Below, in pieces: positions 15,598 through 24,647 of a stretch of 44,140 nucleotides of DNA. The number at the start of each line of letters is the position of its first letter. Position 1 is the first letter of the stretch. The translations under genes and the position numbers were made by a program. This stretch comes from Ignavibacteriales bacterium (lineage in GTDB: Bacteria; Bacteroidota; Ignavibacteria; UBA10030; UBA8401): positions 1 to 44,140 of the forward strand of contig JACPGG010000026.1 in NCBI GenBank assembly GCA_016182545.1, written 5' to 3'. The notes under the pieces are model-generated. The model searched no databases and was not told where the DNA came from. It saw nothing but the letters and a program-made list of their open reading frames with translations.

Positions 15598-16878
15598 ATG
15601 AAGAAGACCGTTACAAACCTCGGGTGGCTGGTTCTTGATCGCGGCGTTCGGATGACGGGTGCTGTCTTCATCAACGCGTGGCTTACGCGGTATCTCGGAC
15701 CGGAGCAGAACGGCGTCTTCAACTACGCACTGGCATTTGTCGGCATGTTTATGCCGATGGCAACATTGGGAATTGACAGCATCGTCATCCGTGACATTGT
15801 GCGGGATCCGTCGAAGAAGGATCTTATTATGGGCTCTGCATTCGGATTGCGCCTGTTTGGCGCGCTGAATGCGTTGGTATTTTCCGTGATTGCGATTTTC
15901 ATCGTGAGGCCCGACGATACGCTGACGCATTGGCTTGTCATCATAACGTCGGCAGGATTAGTGTTTCAATCGTTCGATGTTATCGACCAGTGGTTTCAGT
16001 CTCAAGTACAATCGAAGTTCACCGTTTACGCAAAGAATGCAGCATTCTTCTTTGTCGCTTGTATCAAGATCGTGCTTATTGTTACCGATGCCGACCTTGT
16101 GTATTTTGTCTCCGCGAGTTCTGTCGAGATCCTTCTCGGAGCTGTCGGACTTGTTGCAATGTACAAGAGGAATGGGAATACGATCCGCCGGTGGAATTTT
16201 AATCTGCAGCGCGCGAAGGAATTGCTGTCAAACAGCTGGCCGATCATCATCACAGATCTGGCAATTTTTATGCAGACAAGGATTGACCAGGTGATGCTTC
16301 GGGAATTGTTGGGTGACAAGGAGATCGGTCTCTATGCCGCCGCACAAAAAATTGCTGAACCGTTGGGTTTCGTTCCCATGATCATCCTGAGTTCGGTCTT
16401 GCCGGTAATAGTCCGGACAAAAGAATGGAGCGACGAAGAATACGGAAAACGGTTGACGAATTTGTACAGGGTTATGACGATCCTGACGATAGTGATGTGT
16501 CTTCCAATTTCGCTGTTGAGCGGACCGATTGTTCATATACTCTATGGTGAACAATTTGCCTATTCATCGACGATCCTATCGATCCTTATCTGGAGCAGGT
16601 TTTATTCAAACATAGGCGTGGCGCGCAGTATTTATACATCAACGGAAGGTTTGTTTCGCCATGCCATGGTGAGCGCGATGGCCGGGTCGGCAGTCAACAT
16701 TGTGATGAATTATACGCTGATTCCCCGCATCGGCGTGTTCGGATGCATCATCGCGGCACATTGCGGCTTCATCGTCACGACTTTTGCGATCGACGCGATT
16801 AACCCAAAGACGAAACGGAACTTTCGCGCCATGATGACCGGAATATTCACCTTTTATAAATTTTCTTTGAGGCAATGA
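15598..16878 (+). CDS. Polysaccharide flippase (Wzx/MATE-like)
   Basis: 426 residues with about twelve membrane helices and the flippase start LGWLVLDRGVRMTGAVFINAWLTRYLGP (split here as the RGVRM and ARYLGP-like segments), followed by GVFNYALAF and FVPMIILSSVLPVIV. Members of this family move undecaprenyl-linked oligosaccharides across the inner membrane. The start is the ATG at MKKTVTNLG; a TTG seven codons upstream is possible but unsupported. It is the first gene of a run with overlaps of 4-11 bases or gaps of 0-7 bases, so the whole run to 25726 is probably one operon. It may be co-transcribed with the YfhO gene, 57 bases upstream. Confidence 0.9.
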   Translation: MKKTVTNLGWLVLDRGVRMTGAVFINAWLTRYLGPEQNGVFNYALAFVGMFMPMATLGIDSIVIRDIVRDPSKKDLIMGSAFGLRLFGALNALVFSVIAIFIVRPDDTLTHWLVIITSAGLVFQSFDVIDQWFQSQVQSKFTVYAKNAAFFFVACIKIVLIVTDADLVYFVSASSVEILLGAVGLVAMYKRNGNTIRRWNFNLQRAKELLSNSWPIIITDLAIFMQTRIDQVMLRELLGDKEIGLYAAAQKIAEPLGFVPMIILSSVLPVIVRTKEWSDEEYGKRLTNLYRVMTILTIVMCLPISLLSGPIVHILYGEQFAYSSTILSILIWSRFYSNIGVARSIYTSTEGLFRHAMVSAMAGSAVNIVMNYTLIPRIGVFGCIIAAHCGFIVTTFAIDAINPKTKRNFRAMMTGIFTFYKFSLRQ

Positions 16879-17633
16879 AGATACTGAAACTGATATATCG
16901 TTTTTATATTCTTTTGAAGCCGCAGTACGGGTATAACATCTTCGCTATTCTCTTTCGCATGATCGGTTTTACGGCGGAATATATAAAGTATGCATCGATG
17001 CACCGGAATGAACATTTTACCTTTTCGATGTTTGATTGGTATCCCTGCCTTACCGATAAAACGGAAACAACTCCTCTTGACCCGGTCTATTTTTTTCAGG
17101 ATGCCTGGGCGGCGCGGAAGATATTCGAGAATAAACCGAAGCATCACTATGACGTCGGCAGTTCGGCAAAAACGATCGCCATTATTTCTCAATTTGTGCC
17201 GACCACGATGGTGGATATTAGACCGGTGGAACTGCAACTTGAGAATCTCTACTTTCAAAAAGGTTCCATACTTCAGCTTCCGTTTGAAGACAACTCGATC
17301 GATTCCATCTCATCGCTCTGCGTCGTTGAGCATATCGGCTTGGGGCGTTACGGTGATCCGCTTGATCCGATGGGAAGTGAAAAAGCAATTGCCGAATTGG
17401 TGCGGGTGACTAAACCGGGGGGATATATTTATTTCAGTGTGCCTGTAGAAAAGGAGAATAAGGTGTATTTCAATGGACACAGATCATTCTCCAAAGAGTA
17501 TCTGGTTTCACTTTTTATCGGATGTACGATATCTGAAGAACACTATATTGTTAGCAATCGATTGTTAGAATCATTTCAATCCAGCAATGGGTATACTGTT
17601 GGATTATTTTCAATTCGAAAAGGCAAATTATAA
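16875..17633 (+). CDS. DUF268-type putative SAM-dependent methyltransferase
   Basis: 252 residues. The region around HYDVGSSAKTIAIISQFVPT, VDIRPVELQLENL, LPFEDNSIDSISSLCVVEHIG and LGRYGDPLDPMGSEKAIAEL matches the DUF268 family, which has a class I methyltransferase-like fold. A G-rich nucleotide motif (DVGSS) and a VTKPGGYIYFSVPV segment fit that fold. It starts inside the preceding gene's stop codon (ATGA overlap). The acceptor is unknown; modification of the glycan made by this operon is inferred from position only. Confidence 0.78.
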   Translation: MKILKLIYRFYILLKPQYGYNIFAILFRMIGFTAEYIKYASMHRNEHFTFSMFDWYPCLTDKTETTPLDPVYFFQDAWAARKIFENKPKHHYDVGSSAKTIAIISQFVPTTMVDIRPVELQLENLYFQKGSILQLPFEDNSIDSISSLCVVEHIGLGRYGDPLDPMGSEKAIAELVRVTKPGGYIYFSVPVEKENKVYFNGHRSFSKEYLVSLFIGCTISEEHYIVSNRLLESFQSSNGYTVGLFSIRKGKL

Positions 17634-17636
17634 AGT

Positions 17637-18359
17637 ATGTTTTTTCCACATCTGATGAATATTAAATCTTCCGATCTTGTTCTTGAGATCGGACCCGGGG
17701 CGTACCCTTATTGGCGTTCCGATTGCTGTGCAGATATTTTCGATGAGTCCAGCCAGGTAGACCACACTCAATTTGGCGGTGGAGAACTCAATACAAAAGG
17801 GAAACCATTGTTTAAAATTGAGAGAGGGAAACTCCCATTTAAGGACGGATCGTTTGACTACATTATTTGTTCTCATGTTTTTGAACATGTTTCGATTTCA
17901 GATCTACCCCAATTAGTTTCGGAGATAAAAAGAGTCGGGAACAGAGCCTATATCGAATTTCCAAGGCCACTGTACGATTATATCTATGATTTTGAAGTTC
18001 ATTTAAATTTACTTGATATCGTCGATGGTGAAATTATTTGTCTGGATAAAAAGAAAACCAATCTTTCAATGATGAAAAAGTTTACCGAATATTCCCTTTC
18101 ATTACGTAAACGCGATCTCTTTTCCATTGACGCGTATTTCCCGGGAACCGTTGCCGTTGGTCTTGAATTTGCCGGTGATATCCCTTTGAGAATCGTCGAA
18201 AGCGAACAGGAATTCTGGGAGAAGGTGTTCTCAAACTCGTACGTACTCCGGCGCCCGTCTGTTGGATGGCAGATTGCAAATAAAATGCATCCTAAAAGAA
18301 TATTGAAAACCATAGCTGGCGAAAAGAGTAAAGATTTCTTTTCCACACGATTGATATGA
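17637..18359 (+). CDS. Class I SAM-dependent methyltransferase
   Basis: 240 residues. Motif I is LVLEIGPGAYPYW, with a post-motif acidic region, KLPFKDGSFDYIICSHVFEH as motif IV, and an aromatic YIEFPRP following. The second half has no recognised domain. The start lies three bases after the preceding stop. The base composition looks richer in A/T than the downstream genes, which hints at separate acquisition, although I did not compute it. The substrate is unknown. Confidence 0.78.
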   Translation: MFFPHLMNIKSSDLVLEIGPGAYPYWRSDCCADIFDESSQVDHTQFGGGELNTKGKPLFKIERGKLPFKDGSFDYIICSHVFEHVSISDLPQLVSEIKRVGNRAYIEFPRPLYDYIYDFEVHLNLLDIVDGEIICLDKKKTNLSMMKKFTEYSLSLRKRDLFSIDAYFPGTVAVGLEFAGDIPLRIVESEQEFWEKVFSNSYVLRRPSVGWQIANKMHPKRILKTIAGEKSKDFFSTRLI

Positions 18360-18366
18360 GTGTATT

Positions 18367-19158
18367 ATGAAACTCGCTACAGCAAATGCGGTACGTGAGC
18401 GTCTGAGGAGCGTACTATTCACCCTTTTCAATCGTCTGGAAAACAACAATAATGCGGACTTTCATACCAACGGTGAAAAGTATTTTTTGTACGATTACTT
18501 CCGTTCACTTCACGCTGAGGTTGTATTATTTGATATCGGTGCGAATATCGGAGGGTATTCGGAAGTTCTCATTGATGTGTGCAAACGAAAGGCATTGCAG
18601 TACCACTTGCATCTGTTTGAGCCGACGCAAGCATGCTTTGCAACTCTTCAACAAAAATTTTCTCACGATCAACACGTCTCGTTGAACAACGTCGGTGTAT
18701 CCGATGCGAACAGCACTTCCGAAATTTTCTATGACGCCGAGAAGAGCGGATTCGCCTCGCTGTATCAACGCGACCTGTCTTCGATGAACGTTTCGATGAA
18801 TAAAAAAGAGACGATTGCACTTGTTCGCCTTGACACATACCTTTCGGACCATAATGTGCAGCGGATCGATTTCTTGAAGATCGATATTGAAGGGCACGAA
18901 CTTGCTGCGTTCCGTGGATTGGGAACGTACCTGAATGCCGGCTTTATCAAAGCGATCCAGTTCGAATATGGCGGGGCGAACCTTGATTCCGGTACAACGC
19001 TGAAACAGATCTATCAATTGCTCCAATCCTCCGGATTCCGGATCTTTAAGATCATGAAACATCACATCGAACGTCGTCCGTATGAATTGAAAATGGAGAA
19101 TTACCAGTACGCGAATTTTGTAGCGCTGTCACCGAAATATTTCCCGGATATTCGATGA
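18367..19158 (+). CDS. FkbM family methyltransferase
   Basis: 263 residues. FkbM signatures: VVLFDIGANIGGYSEVL (SAM motif I), LHLFEPTQACFATLQQ, LVRLDTYLSDHNVQRIDFLK, IDIEGHELAAFRGLG and an IQFEYGG strand near residue 200. FkbM proteins O-methylate small molecules or sugars. The gene starts seven bases after the preceding stop and overlaps the next by 4 bases. It is one of two FkbM proteins in the operon; the other is at 20342. Confidence 0.88.
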   Translation: MKLATANAVRERLRSVLFTLFNRLENNNNADFHTNGEKYFLYDYFRSLHAEVVLFDIGANIGGYSEVLIDVCKRKALQYHLHLFEPTQACFATLQQKFSHDQHVSLNNVGVSDANSTSEIFYDAEKSGFASLYQRDLSSMNVSMNKKETIALVRLDTYLSDHNVQRIDFLKIDIEGHELAAFRGLGTYLNAGFIKAIQFEYGGANLDSGTTLKQIYQLLQSSGFRIFKIMKHHIERRPYELKMENYQYANFVALSPKYFPDIR

Positions 19159-20345
19159 TAAAGATATATCCCGCGATAGAGTTCGAACGTCGCTCACCGT
19201 ACGGTGAAGGGAAATTGATTCCCAAAAAGATACTCTGGCAGGGAATGCACACCTGCGTAGAGACGGTGTGCAGTGCGACAAAACGACGAATCATTGCAAC
19301 GCTTCCGTCGGGGCATGGATCGCTCAATGAATACGGTGTGAATCTTGACACACGAGAATTGTTCTGTCCGCCGAGTGTGCGCCGATGGTTTGGTGAACCG
19401 CTGCTGGAATCACTCACTCATCCGCAGCATGATGAGATTGAAATGAACGTGGAGATATTCCGCCGGACAAAAAAAGTAGTCATACTGAATACGATCGATT
19501 ATTTGTACGGACATTCGCTTCTGAAACTCTTGAATGCGGAACGTCATCTACGCCGCGATGCTGCACTCGGGCTTGTGGTCATCGTACAAGATTTTCTTCG
19601 ATGGATGGTTCCCGACGGTGTTGCGGAAGTGTGGACAGTCAGACTGCCGCTGTCAAATGCGAGGAATTATTTTCCGGCACTCCATCGGACCATGGAAAAC
19701 GAGTGCAAAAGATTTTCACAGATATATTTGAGTAAAGCTCATTCTCACCCTCAGGTTCAGAATATCTCTCTGTTTACGAGAACAAAGCAACACGAACCCG
19801 GTATCTCTCCGTCCCGCATCACATTCATCTGGAGAGATGATCGCCCCTGGTTCGGTAACCGGTACCTTATTGAGGCTGCAAAGAGAACGGGGACCATGCA
19901 TCTCTTCCGGAAATTGCAGAACAAAAAAATAGTTTTGCTCTTCAAAAAACTACGGAAGAGATTCCCGGATATCCGGTATACTGTTGCCGGTGCAGGAATT
20001 GCTACCGTGTTTCCCGACTGGATAGATGACCAACGGACAACCGTGTTCTCTGCACAGACAGAGCGCCATTTGTGTTCAGTGTACTCACAGAGCAGTGTTA
20101 TCATTGGTGTGCATGGATCGAACATGCTGTTGCCGTCGGCACACGCCGGAACTACGATCGATCTCATGCCGGGGGAGCGGTGGGGAAATTTTGCGCAGGA
20201 TATTATTTTTCAGGAAACAGATGTGAGACACGCTCTGTTTCGGTACAGATTTGTTCCAATTTCAATAGGCGGACTTTTGCTTGCACAATTAATTGAAGCA
20301 CAACTGTCTGAGTATCAAGCGTTTAAAAAGCAGATGTCAGTATGA
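19155..20345 (+). CDS. Putative glycosyltransferase, GT61 (DUF563)-like C-terminus
   Basis: 396 residues, with no membrane segment. The C-terminal half has ITFIWRDDRPWFGNR, then a VIIGVHGSNMLLPSAHAG motif and IDLMPGERWGNFAQDI, which resemble the HGAGLTN-type and acidic motifs of GT61 glycosyltransferases. The N-terminal 180 residues show no domain I recognise. It overlaps the preceding gene by 4 bases (ATGA) and the next by 4 bases. The position among methyltransferases and the flippase fits a sugar transferase, but this is a tentative call. Confidence 0.5.
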   Translation: MIKIYPAIEFERRSPYGEGKLIPKKILWQGMHTCVETVCSATKRRIIATLPSGHGSLNEYGVNLDTRELFCPPSVRRWFGEPLLESLTHPQHDEIEMNVEIFRRTKKVVILNTIDYLYGHSLLKLLNAERHLRRDAALGLVVIVQDFLRWMVPDGVAEVWTVRLPLSNARNYFPALHRTMENECKRFSQIYLSKAHSHPQVQNISLFTRTKQHEPGISPSRITFIWRDDRPWFGNRYLIEAAKRTGTMHLFRKLQNKKIVLLFKKLRKRFPDIRYTVAGAGIATVFPDWIDDQRTTVFSAQTERHLCSVYSQSSVIIGVHGSNMLLPSAHAGTTIDLMPGERWGNFAQDIIFQETDVRHALFRYRFVPISIGGLLLAQLIEAQLSEYQAFKKQMSV

Positions 20346-21025
20346 GCGTTGCGGAAAAATTCCTTGCTGTGATATTAAATCTTAAAAAAGGACGACCTTC
20401 ATTTTCGCAAGATGGTGAGGACATAGTGTTGTACAATATATTTGAAGAGATGCATATCACCAAGGGATTTTATGTCGATATTGGAGCGCACCATCCGTTT
20501 CGGTACTCAAACACATACATTTTCTATCAAAAGGGTTGGTCGGGAATAAATGTTGAACCCACTCCCGGTCGCATAAATTTGTTTCGAAGGTTTCGTTCGA
20601 GAGATATTAATCTGCAATCTGGAATCGGACCGTTAAAGTCTAATATGGACTTTTATGGCTTCGATGAACCTGCTTTGAATACATTTGACAATTTCACAAG
20701 AACCGAACGGGAACGTGAGGGGTTTCCGGTTATCAGTACAGTTTCTGTTCCGGTAATTCCTCTCGCTGAGCTGCTACACGTGTATCTTCCGCGAGATATC
20801 GCAATTGACTTTATGACAGTTGATGCCGAGGGAATGGATCTTGATATTCTCAAGTCAAATGATTGGAGAAAGTATCGCCCCACGTTGATCGTGGTGGAGG
20901 ATACACATTTTGAATTCGGACAGCCAGAGAATTCGGAGATATATCAATTTATGAAGGGACATCACTATTATTTGTTCGCGAAACTTCGGCGGTCTGCAAT
21001 TTATAAAGAATCCTATGAAGCATAA
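20342..21025 (+). CDS. FkbM family methyltransferase (second)
   Basis: 227 residues. It begins with FSQDGEDIVLYNIF, a motif typical of this subgroup, then GFYVDIGAHHPFRYSNTYIF (motif I), SGINVEPTPGRINLF, IDFMTVDAEGMDLDILKSNDW and LIVVEDTHFEFG. It differs clearly from the FkbM protein at 18367, so the two are not a recent duplication. It overlaps the next gene by 11 bases. Confidence 0.87.
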   Translation: MSVAEKFLAVILNLKKGRPSFSQDGEDIVLYNIFEEMHITKGFYVDIGAHHPFRYSNTYIFYQKGWSGINVEPTPGRINLFRRFRSRDINLQSGIGPLKSNMDFYGFDEPALNTFDNFTRTEREREGFPVISTVSVPVIPLAELLHVYLPRDIAIDFMTVDAEGMDLDILKSNDWRKYRPTLIVVEDTHFEFGQPENSEIYQFMKGHHYYLFAKLRRSAIYKESYEA

Positions 21026-21917
21026 CGCCCCCATTTGTATATTTGTGTACAAACGATTGCCACATTTACGCATGACTATTGAGTCATTGCAGAAAAATGA
21101 GAAGGCTGTTGACAGTGATGTATTTATTTTTTCTGACGGACCCCCAAAAAATATAAATGTTCAGGATGTTGCAAACGTACGTTCGTATGTTCGCACAATT
21201 TCGGGCTTTAAATCACTTCAGATTATTGAACGCGATCGTAATTTCGGGCTCGCAAATTCCATAATTGACGGCGTTACTCAAATCGTCGATCAATTCGGCA
21301 AGGTGATCGTTCTGGAAGATGATCTCGTTACATCTCCCTATTTCTTGAAATATATGAATGAAGCGCTGGACAAATATGAACATGAAGAAAAAGTGATCAG
21401 CATTCACGGCTATTCGTATCCGACACCGCGTCCACTTCCGGAGACGTTCTTTCTTCGCGGCACGGACTGCTGGGGATGGGCAACATGGAAACGAGGCTGG
21501 CAATTGTTCGAGCCTGACAGCAAGAAATTGCTTCGTCAATTAGAAGAGAAAAATCTACAACACAGTTTCGATTTCGACGGGACGTACGGGTACATGAAAA
21601 TGCTCAACAAACAGATAAGCGGCAAAGTAGATTCGTGGGCTGTCCGGTGGCATGCCTCCGCATTTCTGTTGGACAAATTGACACTTTTTCCGGGTCGTTC
21701 ACTGGTCAATAATATCGGCGAAGGAGATTCGGGAACGCATACGAAATCCCTGACCGATTTTCAGACATCTGTTGCACAAACTCCCATCGTGCTTGCAGAT
21801 ATTTCAATCGTTGAACATCAGGAAGCGCGTAAAGCATATGTTGAATTCTTTCGGTCGGTGCGTCCTTCGTTGGTGCGGCGCGCGCTGAAAAAAATGCGAT
21901 CGGTATTGTCAGCATGA
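21015..21917 (+). CDS. Glycosyltransferase, GT-A fold (GT2/GNT-I-like)
   Basis: 300 residues. Motifs: ICIFVYKRLPHLRMTIESL at the N-terminus, VFIFSDGPP, RDRNFGLANSIIDGV, VIVLEDDLVTSPYFLKYMNEAL (the EDD metal and nucleotide site) and RGTDCWGWATWKRGWQ with Trp-rich acceptor-side residues. This combination occurs in bacterial proteins related to GlcNAc-transferase I. It is cytoplasmic and most likely adds a sugar to the growing lipid-linked glycan. Confidence 0.83.
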   Translation: MKHNAPICIFVYKRLPHLRMTIESLQKNEKAVDSDVFIFSDGPPKNINVQDVANVRSYVRTISGFKSLQIIERDRNFGLANSIIDGVTQIVDQFGKVIVLEDDLVTSPYFLKYMNEALDKYEHEEKVISIHGYSYPTPRPLPETFFLRGTDCWGWATWKRGWQLFEPDSKKLLRQLEEKNLQHSFDFDGTYGYMKMLNKQISGKVDSWAVRWHASAFLLDKLTLFPGRSLVNNIGEGDSGTHTKSLTDFQTSVAQTPIVLADISIVEHQEARKAYVEFFRSVRPSLVRRALKKMRSVLSA

Positions 21918-22588
21918 GCACATCCCAACATCTTGACGATCCACGGACGAATGATAACCGAAAGTACGACTACTCCGGCCATACCGATTCCGAACGCTAC
22001 GAATATCCGATCATCGTTGAAATGGTAAAGCAGGGCTCGAGTGTTATCGATCTTGGGTGCGGCAACGGTGCGTTGCTTGCCCGATTGAAAAACGAGAAAC
22101 AGATAATCGAAACCGGACTCGAGATCTCCGAAAGCGGCGTGCGCATTTGTAAAGAACGCGGATTGAACGTGCAGTTTGGTGCGATCGATGAACACCTGCC
22201 GTTCAATGATAATGCATTCGATTACGCGGTGTGCAACGTGACGATCCAGATGGTGATGTATCCCGAGGTGCTTTTGAGGGAAATGAAACGCGTGGCACAA
22301 TATCAGATCGTCTCATTCCCCAATTTCGCTTTTTGGAGAAACCGTATCGACTTATTTTTTAACGGGCGAATGCCCAAGCGAATGCTATTCGAATACAAAT
22401 GGTACTCGACGGGGCATATCCATCAATTGTCGTTTGAAGATTTCGATGAGTTGCTGGAAGATATCGGCGGCTTCCGTGTCGTCGAATGCCGGTTGGAACG
22501 GTCGAGCAATCCGATAAAAGATCGTTTGCTGCAAGATTTTCCAAATCTTTTTCAACTGGTCCCGGTTTTTCTATTGGAGAAAACATAA
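21914..22588 (+). CDS. MetW-like methyltransferase
   Basis: 224 residues. SAM motif I is SSVIDLGCGNGALLARL, then TGLEISESGVRICKERGLNVQ, AIDEHLPFNDNAFDYAVCNVT, QIVSFPNFAFWRNRIDLFFNG and KWYSTGHIHQLSFEDFDEL. This run is characteristic of MetW, which works with MetX in methionine biosynthesis, but no metX is here. In glycan loci MetW-like proteins are usually independent methyltransferases. The start overlaps the preceding stop (ATGA). Confidence 0.83.
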   Translation: MSTSQHLDDPRTNDNRKYDYSGHTDSERYEYPIIVEMVKQGSSVIDLGCGNGALLARLKNEKQIIETGLEISESGVRICKERGLNVQFGAIDEHLPFNDNAFDYAVCNVTIQMVMYPEVLLREMKRVAQYQIVSFPNFAFWRNRIDLFFNGRMPKRMLFEYKWYSTGHIHQLSFEDFDELLEDIGGFRVVECRLERSSNPIKDRLLQDFPNLFQLVPVFLLEKT

Positions 22589-22591
22589 TTG

Positions 22592-23308
22592 ATGCTGAAA
22601 CAACGACTTGAGCAGGAACAATTTGAGCCGAGTTTCTTGGGAATATTTGTCAATCCGTTCTATATCGCACGCAAAGGATTGCTTCAATCCATACGGTCAT
22701 TAGGGAAGAATATCACCGGGAAGACCCTCGATGTCGGTTGCGGGACAAAGCCGTACGAGAAATATTTCCGTTCGTCGGAATACATCGGATTGGAGATCGA
22801 AACAACGCTGAACCGTGAACGGAAAAAAGCGGACGTTTTCTACGACGGAGGCATATTTCCATTTAAAAAAGCAGAATTCGATTCTGTCGTAACAAATCAA
22901 GTGTTTGAACACGTTTTTAATCCGTCCGATTTTCTGAATGAAGTGAACAGAGTTCTCAAAAAGGATGGTGTTTTGCTTCTTACCGTTCCGTTCGTGTGGG
23001 ATGAGCACGAACAACCGTACGATTTTGCCCGCTATTCTTCCTTCGGAATTAAGCATGTTCTGGAGCAGCATGGCTTCACGGTTCAGCACCATCTCAGAAG
23101 TGTCAACGATATGCGGGTCATCGCCCAACTTATCAACGGCTACCTGTACAAAAAGACTGTCCATAACAAACTGCTCCGTCAATTTGTTACTATGACGATC
23201 ATGTCGCTCATAACGATCATTGCTTCATTGTTCGCGATGATACTACCTGCAAATGACGATCTCTATCTCGATAATATCGTCCTCGCCCGCAAGGTAAAGA
23301 ATGTATAG
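22592..23308 (+). CDS. Class I SAM-dependent methyltransferase with C-terminal membrane segment
   Basis: 238 residues. SAM motif I is KTLDVGCGTKPYEKYF, followed by YIGLEIETTLN, FPFKKAEFDSVVTNQVFEHV (motif IV), and LKKDGVLLLTVPFVWDEHEQ. A hydrophobic stretch near residues 193-217 suggests a C-terminal membrane anchor, which would place it at the inner membrane next to lipid-linked glycans. The start chosen is the ATG three bases after the preceding stop; a TTG directly before it is also possible. Confidence 0.82.
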   Translation: MLKQRLEQEQFEPSFLGIFVNPFYIARKGLLQSIRSLGKNITGKTLDVGCGTKPYEKYFRSSEYIGLEIETTLNRERKKADVFYDGGIFPFKKAEFDSVVTNQVFEHVFNPSDFLNEVNRVLKKDGVLLLTVPFVWDEHEQPYDFARYSSFGIKHVLEQHGFTVQHHLRSVNDMRVIAQLINGYLYKKTVHNKLLRQFVTMTIMSLITIIASLFAMILPANDDLYLDNIVLARKVKNV

Positions 23309-24281
23309 TTTCTGCACTCTCTTCGATTCGAATTACCTCTCTCGCGGACTGACATTGTACCGATCCCTCGAACGGATCTGTGATTCTTTCCACCTCTATG
23401 TATTTGCATTTGATGAGAAGAGCTTTAAGGCGCTGAATAGACTCGGATTGAAACATGCGACGATCATTTCGCTGAAAGAATTTGAAGATGAGGAACTGTT
23501 GCGGGTAAAACCGAAACGGAACAGAGCGGAGTACTGTTGGACCTGCACATCGTCGACAATTCTGTACGTTCTTAAAAAATTCAACGTCGATATGTGCACT
23601 TATCTTGATGCAGATATGATGTTCTTTGATTCTCCGAAGACATTGTTCGATGAGATGGAGGATTCTTCCGTCATGATCACAGAACACCGCTATTCACCGC
23701 AGTACAACAAAGAAGCAAAGACGGGGAAGTACTGTGTGCAATTCGTGTCGTTCAGGAACGATGAACGGGGATTGAAAGTGTTGCAGTGGTGGCGTGCACG
23801 CTGCATCGAGTGGTGTTACGCGCGATTCGAAGATGGCAAATTCGGCGACCAGAAATATCTCGATGATTGGATGACGCGATTCGACGGTGTTCACGAACTG
23901 CAGCACCTCGGGGGCGGGATGGCGGCGTGGAATGTGCAGCAGTATGATGTGTTTGAAAAAAATGGTAGATTGACCGGGAAAGAGAAAAAATCAGGGAAAG
24001 AATTTCCGGTAATTTTTTACCATTATCATTATGTCAGATACTTTGATAATGGAACAGTGGAGCTGGGAAGAAGGAATTTGACAGACACGATGATGCGGAC
24101 GATCTATTCTCCATATTTCATCGCAATGGAGAAAGCGAAAAAAGAGATCGAAACGATCGATTCGTCATTCGATTCACACGGCGCAGGGAAAAAGCCCGTG
24201 AACTGGAAAACGCCGATCCTGTTTCTTTATCGGAAAGTGTTCGGTATCTATCATATTTATCCATTGAAAAAATTCCTGTAA
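23301..24281 (+). CDS. Putative glycosyltransferase, GT-A with DAD motif
   Basis: 326 residues. The N-terminus YSFCTLFDSNYLSRGLTLYRSL and TYLDADMMFFDSPKTLFDEM (DxD metal site) are characteristic of nucleotide-diphospho-sugar transferases similar to GT8. Further features are GKFGDQKYLDDW, LGGGMAAWNVQQYD and FYHYHYVRYF. It overlaps the preceding gene by 8 bases. The sugar and acceptor cannot be told from sequence. Confidence 0.8.
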   Translation: MYSFCTLFDSNYLSRGLTLYRSLERICDSFHLYVFAFDEKSFKALNRLGLKHATIISLKEFEDEELLRVKPKRNRAEYCWTCTSSTILYVLKKFNVDMCTYLDADMMFFDSPKTLFDEMEDSSVMITEHRYSPQYNKEAKTGKYCVQFVSFRNDERGLKVLQWWRARCIEWCYARFEDGKFGDQKYLDDWMTRFDGVHELQHLGGGMAAWNVQQYDVFEKNGRLTGKEKKSGKEFPVIFYHYHYVRYFDNGTVELGRRNLTDTMMRTIYSPYFIAMEKAKKEIETIDSSFDSHGAGKKPVNWKTPILFLYRKVFGIYHIYPLKKFL

Positions 24282-24647
24282 ATGGCTCATCTTATTCAGT
24301 TGAAAACACATCACGACAAGCGCGGTAACCTCACCGTGATCGAAAAAGAAATTCCGTTCACAGTGAAGAGGACTTTCTACATCTACGGCGTCGACGATTC
24401 GGTCCGCGGCGGTCACCGGCACCATACCACGTACCAGGCATGCATCTGCGTGCACGGCAGCTGTATTGTTTCTAACGACGACGGTAAAGTGAAGCAGGAC
24501 TTCGTGCTCGATCATCCGAGCAAATGCCTCATTCTTGAGCCACGTGACTGGCACACGATGCACCATTTTACGCCGGATGCGGTCTTCCTGGTATTTGCCT
24601 CAGAACTGTTTGATCCCAAAGATTATATTTACGAGCCGTACAGATGA
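24282..24647 (+). CDS. fdtA: dTDP-sugar 3,4-ketoisomerase (FdtA/QdtA/WxcM-like cupin)
   Basis: 121-residue cupin. Motifs [22 protein letters not shown] and [26 protein letters not shown] fit FdtA/QdtA, which convert dTDP-4-oxo-6-deoxyglucose to the 3-oxo sugar used for dTDP-Fuc3N or dTDP-Qui3N. It starts immediately after the preceding stop with no gap and overlaps the aminotransferase by 4 bases, which fits a two-step module. Whether the product is a galacto (Fdt) or gluco (Qdt) sugar cannot be decided. Confidence 0.85.
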   Translation: MAHLIQLKTHHDKRGNLTVIEKEIPFTVKRTFYIYGVDDSVRGGHRHHTTYQACICVHGSCIVSNDDGKVKQDFVLDHPSKCLILEPRDWHTMHHFTPDAVFLVFASELFDPKDYIYEPYR